From: Pyropia haitanensis
Taxonomy: Eukaryota > Rhodophyta > Bangiophyceae > Bangiales > Bangiaceae
NCBI GenBank assembly: GCA_008729055.1
Contig: SDUX01000004.1
Span: forward strand, 5,782,559 to 5,846,558
DNA length: 64,000 nt
Direction of reading: 5' to 3'
Made by a program: the position numbers and the translations under genes. Below the pieces are notes generated by a model, which was not told the DNA's origin, made no database searches, and saw nothing but the letters and a program-made list of their open reading frames with translations. Shown here in pieces: positions 44,794 through 54,787 of the stretch (position 1 is its first letter; every line of letters begins with the position of its first letter).

Positions 44794-47700
44794 TTGCCAA
44801 TGCGAGGCTCATGTGCATCTCTCCCGACTGTGGTCGGCCTACCCGTGGCATCGCCGTCATGTGCGGGGGGGGCGCCGGACCGCGGGCCGCTCCCGTCACC
44901 GTTGCCGCCGCCGTCGCCGCCGCCGCAGCCGCCGCCGCCGCCGCCGCCGCCCTGTCAGGCGCCGCCGTCGACGCGGGCGGCCGTGACCGTCACGGCAGCG
45001 GCGGCTGCGGCGGCGGCGGCGTTTGCGGCGCTCCACCGGGACGCGCCCTTCCTCTTTGCCTTCTCCCCCGCGTCGTCGGCGCTGGTGGCGGCGCCCACCC
45101 CTGACGGCGGCCGGCTCGGCCGCGGCCGCGGCCGCCCCCGCCGCGGCGCCCTCTGCCCGGCCATCCGCCGGTGGGCGCCCCGCGCGCCCGCCGCGGCGCG
45201 GGGGGCGGGTTGGCGACGCCCGTGGCCGTGGGCCCACGTCGCGGCCGCGGCCGCCCCCGCGGCCGGGCCGCCACCCCCGCCGCCGCGGCCGTCGGGGGAG
45301 GGCGCCGACCGGCCGCGGCCGCCTCGGTCGGGGGGGGCGCCGGGATCGCCGCCGCCGCCTCCATTGGCAGCGCCAGTGGTGGGAGTGGAGGCGGCGGCTG
45401 TTGTGGCTGCCGCTGCGGAGGCCGCGCTCGGCGCCTCGCCCGTGACGTCTGACGACGAAGGAGAGGGGAGTGGCGGCGGGTCGTTGCCCCTTCGTACGCA
45501 GCTGAAGCCCGTAACAGACCCGCCAGTGGCAAGCGGGGGCTACGTGCCTCCGCTGGAGCCCATTGTGGACGAGCCGACAGAGCCGTTGGCCGATGAGAGC
45601 GGCGCGGACGAAGAGGCCGCGGCAGGCGTCGAGCTCCCACCATCCAAGCGACGGAGCAAGCTCGTGCAGGCCCTTGTTGCCATCCGGCAGCGGTGGACGC
45701 GGCAGCGGCCGTCGCCTAGCCCCTTGCCCGCCTCAGCTAGCTCTCCAGAATTGCCAGTGCCACCAGACGCGCCCGTGCCTTCTCCTGTGACCCCCTCCTC
45801 TGTGTCAGCGGCTGCTGTCCTGGACACCCCCACTGGGTTTGTCATGGCACCATCGCTGCCGCCACCGCCTCCACCGCCGGTCGTTCTGCCTGTACCGCCG
45901 GTCGTTCCACCTGCCGAAGCGGTGTCGCCGCTGTCACCACCGCCGGTGCCGCCGGTGCCGCCACTACCAATGTCGCCGCCGTTGCCGCCGCCGCCGCCGC
46001 CAACGGTGTGGTCCAACCGACGAAGCGCAGAGGCGGCGGCGTCCGTCCCCGTCGACTCGCCCTACCACCTGCGAATGGTGGACGGCGTGACAGACAGGTC
46101 CAAGCCGCTCCACCCTGTACTGGAGGTGCTAAAGGCACGGCTGGCGGTGGGTTCCAAGCCTGGTGCACGGGCTGATGGGTTCAAGGTAGGCCTGGCCATT
46201 GAGGGAGGCGGCATGCGTGGCGTGTTGTCCGCGGGCATGGCCGCCGCCCTGAAGTATGTGGGCTTACAAGACGCCATTGACGTGGTGTACGGCTCTTCGG
46301 CGGGCTCCATTATTGGCGCTTACTTTGTGAGCGGCCAGGTACCCCTCTACGGGGCCTCAATCTACTATGACTCGATCTGCTCGGACCGGTTCATCTCGAA
46401 GCGCGCCCTCCTGTCGTCACCGTACCTGCTCGGCCGTTCTGGCCGCGCCGTCACGGATACGGCGGGCAACAAGGTGCGACCGGTGCTCTACTTGGATGCT
46501 CTTTTGGACGAGGTGATGAAGGAGACCAAGCCCCTGGACTGGAACGCGTTTGTCAAGCACTCGGCCAAGCAGCCGCTCAAGCCGGTGGCGTCATCGTTGA
46601 CGGCCATGCGGTCGGAAATCCTCGACGGCTTCTCCACCCTCGATGAGCTCCTCGACTGCCTCCGCGCGTCCGCACGGGTGCCTGGCATTGCGGGCGACCC
46701 GGTGGCCATCAACGGGGCCTACTACTCGGACGCGATGATCTTTGAGCCGGTGCCCTTCCGGTCGGCCCTGGCCGACGGCTGCACCCACGTGCTGGTGCTT
46801 CGCACCAAGCCCGAGACGTCCCGGCTGCCATCGCGGCCCGGCATTTACGAGGCGCTCATCGCGGCGCCCTACTTTAACCGCAACCCCGACTCGCCATGCC
46901 CCGCGGCGGCGCGGTTTGTGCTCGACGGCAAGCACATTGGCATCTACAAGGAGGTGGTGGAGGACCTGCGGCGGCGACGGTCGGGGTGGGTGGACCCCGC
47001 TGCGGCCGCTGCTGGCGGCGGCGGCTGGGTGCTGGACGTGGTGCCTGCGTGGGACTCGAAGGAAGTGGCGCAGCTGGAGACGCGCCCGCGGATTATCTAC
47101 AATGGCGCGCGCAACGGGTTTGCCGCCGCGTACGAAGCGCTCAGCCCGTTTGCCACCCCGTCTGCGGAGGTGTACGGCACGAGCGCGGGTCGGGGAGGGC
47201 AGGCCAAGGCGGCGGGCGCCGCCACACGTCCGCCCGCGTCGAGCCCGCCCCGTCGCGGGCGACGCGCGCGGACGCCGCCGCCCCCAACGCCGGCCACGCC
47301 GCAACTGTCGACCGGTGCCGCCTCGGCTGGCAGTGCCAGCACGCAGGCGGTGGCTGCGACGGCCACTGCTGCCGCCGCGACGCCCCCCCCCTCTGCGGCG
47401 GCGGCGGCACCACGCGCCGCGGGCACCCGCCGCAAGTCTGACGCGTTTGGGGCTCCGACGGAGCGCCTCCGCGCCGGCGACGTGGTCGCCCGCTTTGTGT
47501 TTCGTGAGGACGTGCTGGAGGCGCAGCTCGCGCGCGCGTCGTCCGCGTCGGCGGCCGACGCAGCGGTGCCGCCGGGGCTGCTGGCTAAGCTCGCCGCCCG
47601 CCGCCGCCGCCGGTCGCGGGGCGCGACGGCCGCGGCAGCGACGGCCGAGGTGCTCACCGCTCACGCTGCGTCGTCTGGGGGGGCGCCGCCACCGCCACTG

Positions 47701-48078
47701 GGGGGCGCGGCGGGGATGACGGTGGGGGCGAGCGGCGGCGGCGGCATCGCCGCCGCGGCCTCGCCTACCGCATCCAGCTCGGTAGCGACGCCAGCGGTGG
47801 CTGTCCATGGCGGTGGCGGTGGCGGCGGCCTGTCGGGCGTCGTGGTCGACCGGACGGCGTCGACGGCGGGGCCTACTGCGGGTCGGCCGCCGGCCGGGGC
47901 GCTGGTGGTGGTCGACGCGCACGACGCGGCGGCGGTGGCCCCCCCCGACGATGCGGCCGCGGGTGGGCCGCCGCGGCGGCAGGGGCTGTACCAGCGCATC
48001 CTGGCGGGGCGGGTGCGCAAGCGCCGCAAGCGGCAGCAACAGCAGCAACAGCGGCGCGTGCGGTCGCGCAAGGGGTGA
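44794..48078 (+). CDS. Patatin-like phospholipase
   Basis: Ser-Asp dyad acyl hydrolase releasing fatty acids from glycerolipids. The 1094-residue frame has a long Pro/Ala/Ser-rich N-terminus (about 1-430), then the patatin fold. The oxyanion motif is IEGGGMRGVLS (Gly471-473), the nucleophile elbow VVYGSSAGSIIGAY (Ser502), and the distal block is INGAYYSDAMIFEPVPF. The usual Asp-Gly-Gly/Ala is not present there: the aligned residue is Asn in NGA, and Asp646 of YSDA is the plausible catalytic acid. The segment continues with GCTHVLVLRTKP and an Ile/Tyr-rich domain to about residue 790. The C-terminal 300 residues are low complexity and end in a strongly basic tail (RKRRKRQQQQQQRRVRSRKG). No break is needed inside the fold. 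The start is the first Met in frame; the true N-terminus could differ. Confidence 0.85.
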   Translation: MPMRGSCASLPTVVGLPVASPSCAGGAPDRGPLPSPLPPPSPPPQPPPPPPPPCQAPPSTRAAVTVTAAAAAAAAAFAALHRDAPFLFAFSPASSALVAAPTPDGGRLGRGRGRPRRGALCPAIRRWAPRAPAAARGAGWRRPWPWAHVAAAAAPAAGPPPPPPRPSGEGADRPRPPRSGGAPGSPPPPPLAAPVVGVEAAAVVAAAAEAALGASPVTSDDEGEGSGGGSLPLRTQLKPVTDPPVASGGYVPPLEPIVDEPTEPLADESGADEEAAAGVELPPSKRRSKLVQALVAIRQRWTRQRPSPSPLPASASSPELPVPPDAPVPSPVTPSSVSAAAVLDTPTGFVMAPSLPPPPPPPVVLPVPPVVPPAEAVSPLSPPPVPPVPPLPMSPPLPPPPPPTVWSNRRSAEAAASVPVDSPYHLRMVDGVTDRSKPLHPVLEVLKARLAVGSKPGARADGFKVGLAIEGGGMRGVLSAGMAAALKYVGLQDAIDVVYGSSAGSIIGAYFVSGQVPLYGASIYYDSICSDRFISKRALLSSPYLLGRSGRAVTDTAGNKVRPVLYLDALLDEVMKETKPLDWNAFVKHSAKQPLKPVASSLTAMRSEILDGFSTLDELLDCLRASARVPGIAGDPVAINGAYYSDAMIFEPVPFRSALADGCTHVLVLRTKPETSRLPSRPGIYEALIAAPYFNRNPDSPCPAAARFVLDGKHIGIYKEVVEDLRRRRSGWVDPAAAAAGGGGWVLDVVPAWDSKEVAQLETRPRIIYNGARNGFAAAYEALSPFATPSAEVYGTSAGRGGQAKAAGAATRPPASSPPRRGRRARTPPPPTPATPQLSTGAASAGSASTQAVAATATAAAATPPPSAAAAAPRAAGTRRKSDAFGAPTERLRAGDVVARFVFREDVLEAQLARASSASAADAAVPPGLLAKLAARRRRRSRGATAAAATAEVLTAHAASSGGAPPPPLGGAAGMTVGASGGGGIAAAASPTASSSVATPAVAVHGGGGGGGLSGVVVDRTASTAGPTAGRPPAGALVVVDAHDAAAVAPPDDAAAGGPPRRQGLYQRILAGRVRKRRKRQQQQQQRRVRSRKG

Positions 48079-48899
48079 CACCGCGGCAACCAAATCAACG
48101 CCACCGTTGGGCGTGACGCCACCCATCTCGTTGACGGTGCTGTTGGCGGCCGCCCGCTTGTCTGCTGTCTCTCTTTTTGTAGTTTGTGTGTGTGTCGGTC
48201 TGTCTGTCTGTCGGGCTGCCACTTGGTCGGGTCCGACGCGGACCCTGTGGCCCCCCTCGTGCCCCCTTTATTCGTCTTGTTCTGGTTCCAGACGCCGCGG
48301 AGGAGGAGTGTTCCCAGGTGTGGTGGACGACCGGCCGGCCCGTGACTCACCACCGCCACGGGCCACGCCTGCCCGTCCTGTACAGTAGGTCAACATACGC
48401 TTCGCCGCCGCGGACACGCGCGGGGTGGCCATCCCAGTGTCCAGAGGCAGCGCGCCCCCCGCCGCCGCCGCGCGTGGCCGGCACGCTCCTCTCTGCCTCC
48501 CTCACCCGCATCGACAGCCTTCCCCTCACCCCGTGGCAGGCATCGACGACGCCACGGGCGGCTGGTGCTTGGGACTTCCACTGGGCGGCCCGTGTTTGGG
48601 ACTAGGGCCGGGCGGGTCCACCGCGCCCCCGCCGACGCGCAGGGGGCGAGGCCCGTGCCGCCGCCGCGCCCAGCGCCGGCGGCCGCCACCGCCGCCGCGA
48701 CGCCACCCGCCCGCCGCGCCGGCAGACGGCGCCCCTGACGTCTGCAGCGTCGGCGAGCGGCGCCGGCCAAGCCGACGCGGCGGCCACACCAGCCGGGCGA
48801 CGGCGCGTCGTCCAGGGCGGACGACGCGGCGCTCCCCCGCTGCACCAACGTCGGACCGCAGATACAGGGGGGACACGAGCGCGCGCCCGCGCGCGCGCG
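48079..48899. other. Convergent 3' region between patatin and sirtuin genes
   Basis: Contains a GT/TGTC microsatellite at about 48184-48220 in what should be the patatin 3' UTR, then GC-rich sequence and an alternating CG tract (GCGCGCGC) at about 48880-48898. No gene supported. Confidence 0.5.
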
Positions 48900-50684
48900 T
48901 CATGGCAGCTGCTTCCGCGGCGGCCGCGCTCGTGGATGGGCGTGGGCCCCCTCCCCCCCCCCCCCGCACCCCATGACCGCCTCCGCCAACCCGCACGCCG
49001 TCGCGAGCTCCGCCACCGACGCCTCAATGTCGCCGAGCGCGACAACGTCGCCCGGCCGCTCGCCAATGTCCCCCGCGGGCTCCCGGTTCAGCAGCACCCG
49101 CGGCACGCCCGCGCCGACCGCCTCGGGCAGCACACACACGGGCGCGACGCGGAGGCTCGTGCCCAAAACCAGCACCGCGTCCGCCGCGGCCACGTCAACG
49201 TCAAAGCACGCGTGGAACGCGGCGGGGAGCGGCTCCCCAAAAAACACAATCCCGGGCTTGACAAGCCCGCCACACGCGCCGCACGCCGGGATGGTGCCCG
49301 CGTCGACCGCCGCGCGCACGGCGGCCACGTCGGCGGCGGCGGCGCACCCCCTTTCAATGCACGCCGCCGTCGCAAAGCTGCCGTGCGCCTCGAGCAGGAG
49401 CGGCGGCGCCAGCCCCGCCGCCCGGTCCAGGCCGTCAATGTTTTGGGTGTAGAGCCGGCGGAGGCGGCCGCGCGCGGCGAGCGCGGCGCCCAGCCGGTGC
49501 GCCCGCGTCGGCGCGACGCCGGCGGCGGGCCACAGCTCGCGGGCGAGGGCGTAAAAGGGGGCGGGATCGACGCGGAAGTGGTCGATGCAAAAGACGTCGG
49601 CCGGGTCGGTGAGGGCGGCGCCCGCGGCGCGGCGGAGGCACGCGTACAGGCCGGCGGTCGGGGAGCGGAAGTCGGGCACGCCGGCGGCGGTGCTGACGCC
49701 CGCGCCGGTGAGGAGGAGGAGGCGCCGGTAGCGGCCGTCGCGGATGGCGCGGCCAAACAGGGCGAGCGGCGTGGACGGGACGGCCGCGGGGAGGGCGGTG
49801 GGGGGGGCCGCCGCCGCCGCCGCCGATGCTGCCGCCGACGCGGACGCGGCCGCGACCGCCGCCGCCGCGGCGGCCGCCACCACCGCGGCGGTGGGGTGCG
49901 CAGCCACCGCACGGCCGGGGACGGCGGCGGCGGCAGGGGCGGTGGCTGCTGCCGCCGGGTTGGCGGCTGGCGCCGCCGTTGCCGCGGCCGCGGCGGCGGT
50001 CGCCTCTGTTGCCGGCGCCGGTAGCGGCAACGACGGCAGCGGCAACGACGGTGGCGGCGACGAGGCCGCCGGGCGCGGCGGCGGCGACGATGGCGGCGGC
50101 GAGGGGGGCGACGACGACGGCGGCGGCGGGGACGACGACGACGGCGGCGGCGGGGACGACGACGACGGCGGCGGCAGGGACGACGACGACGGCGGCGGCG
50201 GCAACGACGACGACGGCGGCGGCGGCAACGACGACGACGGCGGCGTGAGTGTCAGGGACGCGAGCGCGCCCGCCGCCGCATCCACGACGGACAGCGCCGA
50301 CGGCGCGTCGACGGCGGGCGCCACCGCCGGTGCGTCGACGGCGGTCGCCGACGGTGCGCCGCCGGCAGGCGCCGCCGCCACAGCGTCCATGGCGGGCGCC
50401 GCCGCCGCATCAACGGCGGCGGCGGCCGCCACGGTGTCCACCGCGGGCGCCGCCGCCACGGTGTCCACCGTGGGCGCCGCCGCCACAGCGTCCACCGTAG
50501 GCGCCGCCGCCACAGCGTCCACCGTCGGCGCCGCCGCCACAGCGTCCACCGTCGGCGCCGCCGCTGCATCAACGGCGGGCGCCGCCGCGGCAGCACGCGG
50601 CGGCGGCGGCGGTGGCGGCGGCGCGAGCGCCATGGCGGCCGCGCGAGGGCAGGGCGGCGGCGACGAGCACACGCGGGTGGGCAT
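48900..50684 (-). CDS. Sirtuin (Sir2-family NAD-dependent deacylase)
   Basis: The catalytic domain occupies the last 300 or so of 594 residues. It begins LLLLTGAGVSTAAGVPDFRSP (NAD-binding Gly and the Arg/Phe loop), then LYTQNIDGLDRAAG, then EAHGSF with the general-base His434. The zinc module has the Cys pairs CIERGC and CGAC, followed by VKPGIVFFGEPLP, VLVLGTSLRVAP and LLNREPAG. All residues needed for activity are present. The zinc site has an expanded first pair (C-x4-C), and FFGEPLP is typical of the SIRT1-3 class. The N-terminal half is repetitive: Ser/Pro blocks from an ACGACGACGG repeat and a 9-residue V-D-A-V-A-A-A-P-T repeat from a 27-bp minisatellite. Localisation cannot be read. 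Met1 or Met18 may be the start. Confidence 0.9.
   Translation of the reverse strand: MPTRVCSSPPPCPRAAAMALAPPPPPPPPRAAAAAPAVDAAAAPTVDAVAAAPTVDAVAAAPTVDAVAAAPTVDTVAAAPAVDTVAAAAAVDAAAAPAMDAVAAAPAGGAPSATAVDAPAVAPAVDAPSALSVVDAAAGALASLTLTPPSSSLPPPPSSSLPPPPSSSSLPPPSSSSPPPPSSSSPPPPSSSPPSPPPSSPPPRPAASSPPPSLPLPSLPLPAPATEATAAAAAATAAPAANPAAAATAPAAAAVPGRAVAAHPTAAVVAAAAAAAVAAASASAAASAAAAAAPPTALPAAVPSTPLALFGRAIRDGRYRRLLLLTGAGVSTAAGVPDFRSPTAGLYACLRRAAGAALTDPADVFCIDHFRVDPAPFYALARELWPAAGVAPTRAHRLGAALAARGRLRRLYTQNIDGLDRAAGLAPPLLLEAHGSFATAACIERGCAAAADVAAVRAAVDAGTIPACGACGGLVKPGIVFFGEPLPAAFHACFDVDVAAADAVLVLGTSLRVAPVCVLPEAVGAGVPRVLLNREPAGDIGERPGDVVALGDIEASVAELATACGLAEAVMGCGGGGEGAHAHPRARPPRKQLP
50431..50565. repeat. 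27-bp minisatellite, five units, inside the sirtuin gene
   Basis: Five consecutive 27-bp units of the form ACRGYGTCCACCGYNGGCGC plus CGCCGCC, with only one to four differences between neighbours. On the coding (minus) strand each unit adds nine residues to the N-terminal tail of the sirtuin, so copy-number change would stay in frame. Confidence 0.85.
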
Positions 50685-51214
50685 CGACGCAGGGGGGGGA
50701 AGGGGGGGACAGAGGGGCGGGGTGGGCCGCGGCGCCCCCGGCGTTGAGGTTAACGTGGCACCAGCGCTGGTGAGCGAGACGTTGTTCCCCTTGGGAGGCC
50801 GGCGGACAGCATTACGCAGCCGTCTTGCGGCAAACGCCTCTCAAGTCCGGATCTGCATTCCGTAGTCTGCATCAGAATGAGTGTTCACACATACGCGGCC
50901 ATTCAAAGTTGGCGGCTCGAACATTGCAATGCGAGCGCGATTGTGTGAAGGCGTCTCGCGAGAAAGTAGCCGGCTTACGTTCTACCCACAAAGTTGCCTA
51001 AATTCTTGTGGATTCGACGTGTTCCGAATGTTGCGTCCCGTCAAGTGCAAGACTTCGTTGCAAGTCGAGTATCAACGCTGACTTGAAGCAGGCAATACAT
51101 CCGAGCGCGGTCCTTGGGATGTGACGTGTGGTGCAACAGACGGCTGCTCCACGGGTGAGACCCGACAGAGTCTATGCAGGGACAGAAAGAGTGGGAGAAA
51201 ACAGGAAAGTCTGC
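50685..51214. other. Intergenic 5' flank of the sirtuin gene
   Basis: Composition falls abruptly after 50840 to mixed sequence with no GC triplets. No gene, tRNA or repeat recognised. Confidence 0.5.
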
Positions 51215-52249
51215 CTAGCCTTCCTCCTCTTCTCCAGCTAGAACCATATCCACAGGCTCATTGACCTCCTCCACGCCACTCTCGGCTGCCACCCAGCGAC
51301 AGATCCCCTGGGCACGGCCCGTTGTGTCCACGCCCATGAACTCGGCAGCCAGTGATGCACTGGCCAACAGCACGACAACGTCACACACGCCCGTGTGCTC
51401 GTCGGCGAAAGCTGGGAGAACGCCAAGGACCTGGCGGCAGACCTCTGCTGCCACCTCCGACGGCAGCACACGGACGGTGGTAGCGAGGGGGCGGCTACCA
51501 GCCGGCAACCCGGCGAGCGCGGCTGTCGTAGCGAGGGCGTCCACGCCCCAGCCCTCCCTCGCAACCCGCGACTGAGGTCCGCCTCGGGCTGCCGGCCACC
51601 CGGCGGCGGGGACGCCCACCATCAACGGGCAGCGCGCAAGGCCGCCACCCGTCCAGTCCACGATGGCCATCCCCAGCTCATCCTCCGTGCCCTGCTTGTC
51701 CCAGCCGTACCAGCCGAGACACGTCGAGAGCGCGCGCGCGCATCGGGCACGCGGCAGAAGTCGTCGTCGTCTGCGCGTCACAGCCACCACGCGCGGCGGC
51801 CGTTGGAGGGGAAGGAGATGCGGCAGACGGCACGCCGCGCGCGAGCCGCCGAGCAGTCCCCGCGCGGCCGCCGGGATGGACGAAGACACGCCGCGGCGTT
51901 CTGCGTGGCGGCTCGTGCGGCGGCCGCGGAGGGGAAAGACTGCGTGGGGTGACCAGCGCGCGGGGAGGGGAGGGGTGGGGGGGGGATGCCACTGGTTGTG
52001 CAGTACAGACAGCGCCCAGCGCGGAGTGCGGTCGCTCGCTGCGCACAGAGCGTCGCGGCCGTTGGGTGCTGCCCAGCCAGGGAGCAAGCGGCGGGCTGGC
52101 GGTGGCGGCAAGGGCGCCTCCCCGACGCGCTCAACGCAGCAGAGGCCACTCGGGTAGCACCGTGGCCCAGCATGGAACGTCCACGACCGGCGGCACCCCC
52201 CCGCTGCGCGCTCCCGGCCGACGCCAACATGGCCAGCGCCGCGTGGCAA
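51215..52249 (-). CDS. Hypothetical protein (C-terminal part convincing, 5' limits unknown)
   Basis: The last 190 residues or so (from about 51790 down to the stop at 51215) look like a genuine, non-repetitive protein: DELGMAIVDWTGGG, ALAGLPAGSRPLATTVRVLP, EVAAEVCRQVLGVLPAFADE, CDVVVLLASASLAAEFMGVD and an acidic end AGEEEEG. Codon use is mixed but protein-like, and no homopolymer runs interrupt it. I do not recognise the family. Upstream of about 51790 the same frame becomes Arg/Pro-rich and Cys-rich and may be intron or leader; an exon could begin at GTEDELG after a CAAGCAG acceptor-like site. The size and position of any 5' exons cannot be determined here. Confidence 0.45.
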   Translation of the reverse strand: MPRGAGHVGVGRERAAGGCRRSWTFHAGPRCYPSGLCCVERVGEAPLPPPPARRLLPGWAAPNGRDALCAASDRTPRWALSVLHNQWHPPPTPPLPARWSPHAVFPLRGRRTSRHAERRGVSSSIPAAARGLLGGSRAACRLPHLLPLQRPPRVVAVTRRRRRLLPRARCARALSTCLGWYGWDKQGTEDELGMAIVDWTGGGLARCPLMVGVPAAGWPAARGGPQSRVAREGWGVDALATTAALAGLPAGSRPLATTVRVLPSEVAAEVCRQVLGVLPAFADEHTGVCDVVVLLASASLAAEFMGVDTTGRAQGICRWVAAESGVEEVNEPVDMVLAGEEEEG

Positions 52250-53281
52250 GCGCTGCGCGCGCCAATAGGCCGCCCCATGGACGGCGGCCGTGCGGCACAG
52301 CGCATGGCTACAGGGGTGGGACCGTTGCGGCTGGAACGGAACACCTCAACCAACGAAGCGGACCGCAGCGCCCCTGACGCCGAGGTTGTATCACGGCACG
52401 ACCGCGAGCGAGCACGCAGCTACTCCCTTTCGAAGGTGGGCCGTCGGGACGGTTCGCGCTGTGTTGGCGGTGACCGCCATTCGTCCGCAATTTTTGGTGA
52501 AGAGCACTCCGTTGTGTCCCGTTCCAAAAATCTTGTGGCTCCGTCTTTTGCAGCCGAACTGTTGTCAGTTGTGCGTCTGTCTTGTGATCCATCAATTGCG
52601 CGACGGCGCTTCCTGAATTGATCGTCCTTGACGCCACTTCCAGTCCGCGGCCGCGCGTTCAATGCCGTTGCCGTTTCTCGTTGCCGACCGTGCCGAGCGC
52701 CACGGGGCGTGCGTTTGGGCGCCCGCCGCCTGCTCTGGCGGGCCTAGGCAGAGGGGGTGGGGCTGGTGCCGCCCGCCCCACGCGGCCTGGTCGCTGCGCT
52801 CATGAGGGGCTTGACTTGACCGCCGCCGCCCGTGGGGGGGACACACGGCGGCCCGGTTGGACCTGAGGACCGGGGACGGGGGGGGGGGGGGGGGTGGGGG
52901 GTTCTTGCCCCCCGGCGTTTTTTTTTTTTTTGTTTTTCCCGCGTCACCACGGCCAACGAGGGGGCTGCGGCGGGGCGGCGCGCCCAGGCGCGCCGCTGGC
53001 GCCGACGCTGCCGGCCTGCACCGCCCCCGCCGCTGTGACAAGCCGGGGCCTGTGGCGTCGCGGGTATGGGTTGCCCGTAGACTCACCTCCCCCTGTTTTT
53101 GGGGGTGGGGTCGATGCGCCACTTTTGCTGCGCGACTGCCGCCACAACGTCCGCGCGGGCGAGGGGGGGGGGAGGGGGGGGGTGCGCTCTCGCTGTCTTC
53201 CTCGTTTGCGGCTGCTGCGGTGTGCCCGCTGCGCCCCCGCCTTCCGTGTCCTGTGCACAGGCGGCGCCCGGATCCGCCGTG
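52250..53281. other. Intergenic, leader of the O-fucosyltransferase-like gene
   Basis: Mixed sequence to 52620, then GC-rich with long runs (G16 at about 52878-52893, T13 at 52919-52931, G9-G10 at 53165-53180). Frames are open across it but translate homopolymers and show no homology. Confidence 0.5.
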
Positions 53282-54787
53282 ATGGCCGCCACCCTGGCCG
53301 CCCCCTGCCGGCGGCGGCCAGCACGGCGGCGGCTGTCGGCGCGAGCGTCGGCGGCGACGGTGCTGGTGGTTGCCGCGTTCCTGCTGGGCATGCCCTCCGC
53401 CGCTGTCGACGGCGGCGCCGTGCGGGTGGCCCGCCGCCCGCCCGCCCCCAGCCTGCCCCGCGTTACGGTCCGCCAAGCTGCGGCCGCCGCGGCCGCGTCG
53501 GACGTGGCGGCTCCCGCCGCGGCGGCACCGGCGGCGGCACCGGCGGCGGCACCGCCGCCGCCGCCGGTGGTGACCATCTCCCCCGCGGTCGGGACGACGT
53601 ACATTTTTTTCACCCACTTTTGGTGGGAGATGTTCCACAACCAGCTGACGACGCTGACGACGGGGCTGGCGGTGGCCAAGCTCTTCCCCAACGCGGTCCT
53701 CGTGCTGCCGCCGGCGGTGGGGGTGCCACAGCCGACGCCCCCCGCCAGCGGCGGCGGCGCGCCCGCCCACCGGCACGTGTCGCTGGTGGGTGACTACTAC
53801 GACCTGCGCATGCTGCGCGCGGTGCAGCGGGTGATAACGCTGGATGAGTTTTTGGCGGCGGGCAGCGCGACCGCGGCGGCCGTCGCGGCGGTCCCTACCG
53901 GCAGCCTGCCGCTGCCCAAGGCGAGCCAGGAGGACTATGAGAAGGAGCTGGGCGTGCTCGGCGACATTGCCGACACGCGCGTGTCGATCCCGCTGCCGCA
54001 CGAGGACCTCGAGCGGACGGAGCAGTATTGTGACTCGCTGCCCGGCTCCATCTACACGGTGCCCGCGGCGGGGGGCGGACCGCCCACCACCCAGCTGGTC
54101 TTCCTCGACCGCCTCCACTTTTTCCACTTTTGCACCGAGAAGTTTGTGCCCTGGTGGTACGACGTGCGGCTGCACCTGCAGCCGCGGCCCGAGTACTTTG
54201 CGGCGGTCGACGCGTGGCGAGCGACGATCACGGGGCCGCTGACGGTGGTGCACCTGCGGGACCTGATGGACGGCCAGCGCGAGCGCGACGAGGAGGAGGT
54301 GCAGCGGTACGCGCGGCAGGTGGTGGACGCGCTACGGCAGACGGCTGGCGGCGGGCCCATGGCGGGTGGCGGCGGGTCTGGGTCGGTGGGCGTGCAGGGC
54401 GACCTGGCGGCGGGCTCCCTCTACCTCTCCTACCCGTCGGGCGGCAAGAATGTGGGGCGCGTGGCGGCGCTCTTTCGCGAAGAGTTTCCGCGCGTCTACA
54501 CGTGCGCCGATGTACATCAGTGCGGGGCGTCGGTGACGGCAGCGACGCTGGGGGCGGCGGCGGCCCGCGGCGGCGGTGCGGCGCCCGACATTGAAGGCCT
54601 CTTCCAGTCGCCGCACGCGGCGACGGTGCTGGAGACGGCGCTGTCCTTGCAAGCGGACCACTTTGTGGGCAACATCTACTCTAGCTACTCGCGCAACGTG
54701 GGGCTGTGGCGCAAGATGCACGGCAAGAGCTACACCATCGTCAAGGGCTTTGGGGAGATGAGGAGGGTTTGGACGTGGCGGCTATAA
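53282..54787 (+). CDS. O-fucosyltransferase-like glycosyltransferase (type II membrane)
   Basis: A 501-residue protein. Met at 53282 is chosen because it is followed by a basic stretch and one hydrophobic anchor (ATVLVVAAFLLGMPSAA, about residues 24-40), the topology of Golgi/ER glycosyltransferases; an upstream in-frame Met at 53099 would read through G runs. The lumenal part has the GDP-fucose protein O-fucosyltransferase pattern: FWWEMFHNQLTTLTTGLAVA and AVLVLP as the N-terminal donor-fold strand, TVVHLRDLMDGQ in place of the HLRxGD signature, and ADHFVGNIYSSYSRNV near the C-terminus, which matches the family nucleotide-binding loop. Between them lies HEDLERTEQYCDS with few low-complexity insertions. 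Substrate is unknown, and the diverged HLR motif means donor specificity should not be assumed. Confidence 0.75.
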   Translation: MAATLAAPCRRRPARRRLSARASAATVLVVAAFLLGMPSAAVDGGAVRVARRPPAPSLPRVTVRQAAAAAAASDVAAPAAAAPAAAPAAAPPPPPVVTISPAVGTTYIFFTHFWWEMFHNQLTTLTTGLAVAKLFPNAVLVLPPAVGVPQPTPPASGGGAPAHRHVSLVGDYYDLRMLRAVQRVITLDEFLAAGSATAAAVAAVPTGSLPLPKASQEDYEKELGVLGDIADTRVSIPLPHEDLERTEQYCDSLPGSIYTVPAAGGGPPTTQLVFLDRLHFFHFCTEKFVPWWYDVRLHLQPRPEYFAAVDAWRATITGPLTVVHLRDLMDGQRERDEEEVQRYARQVVDALRQTAGGGPMAGGGGSGSVGVQGDLAAGSLYLSYPSGGKNVGRVAALFREEFPRVYTCADVHQCGASVTAATLGAAAARGGGAAPDIEGLFQSPHAATVLETALSLQADHFVGNIYSSYSRNVGLWRKMHGKSYTIVKGFGEMRRVWTWRL

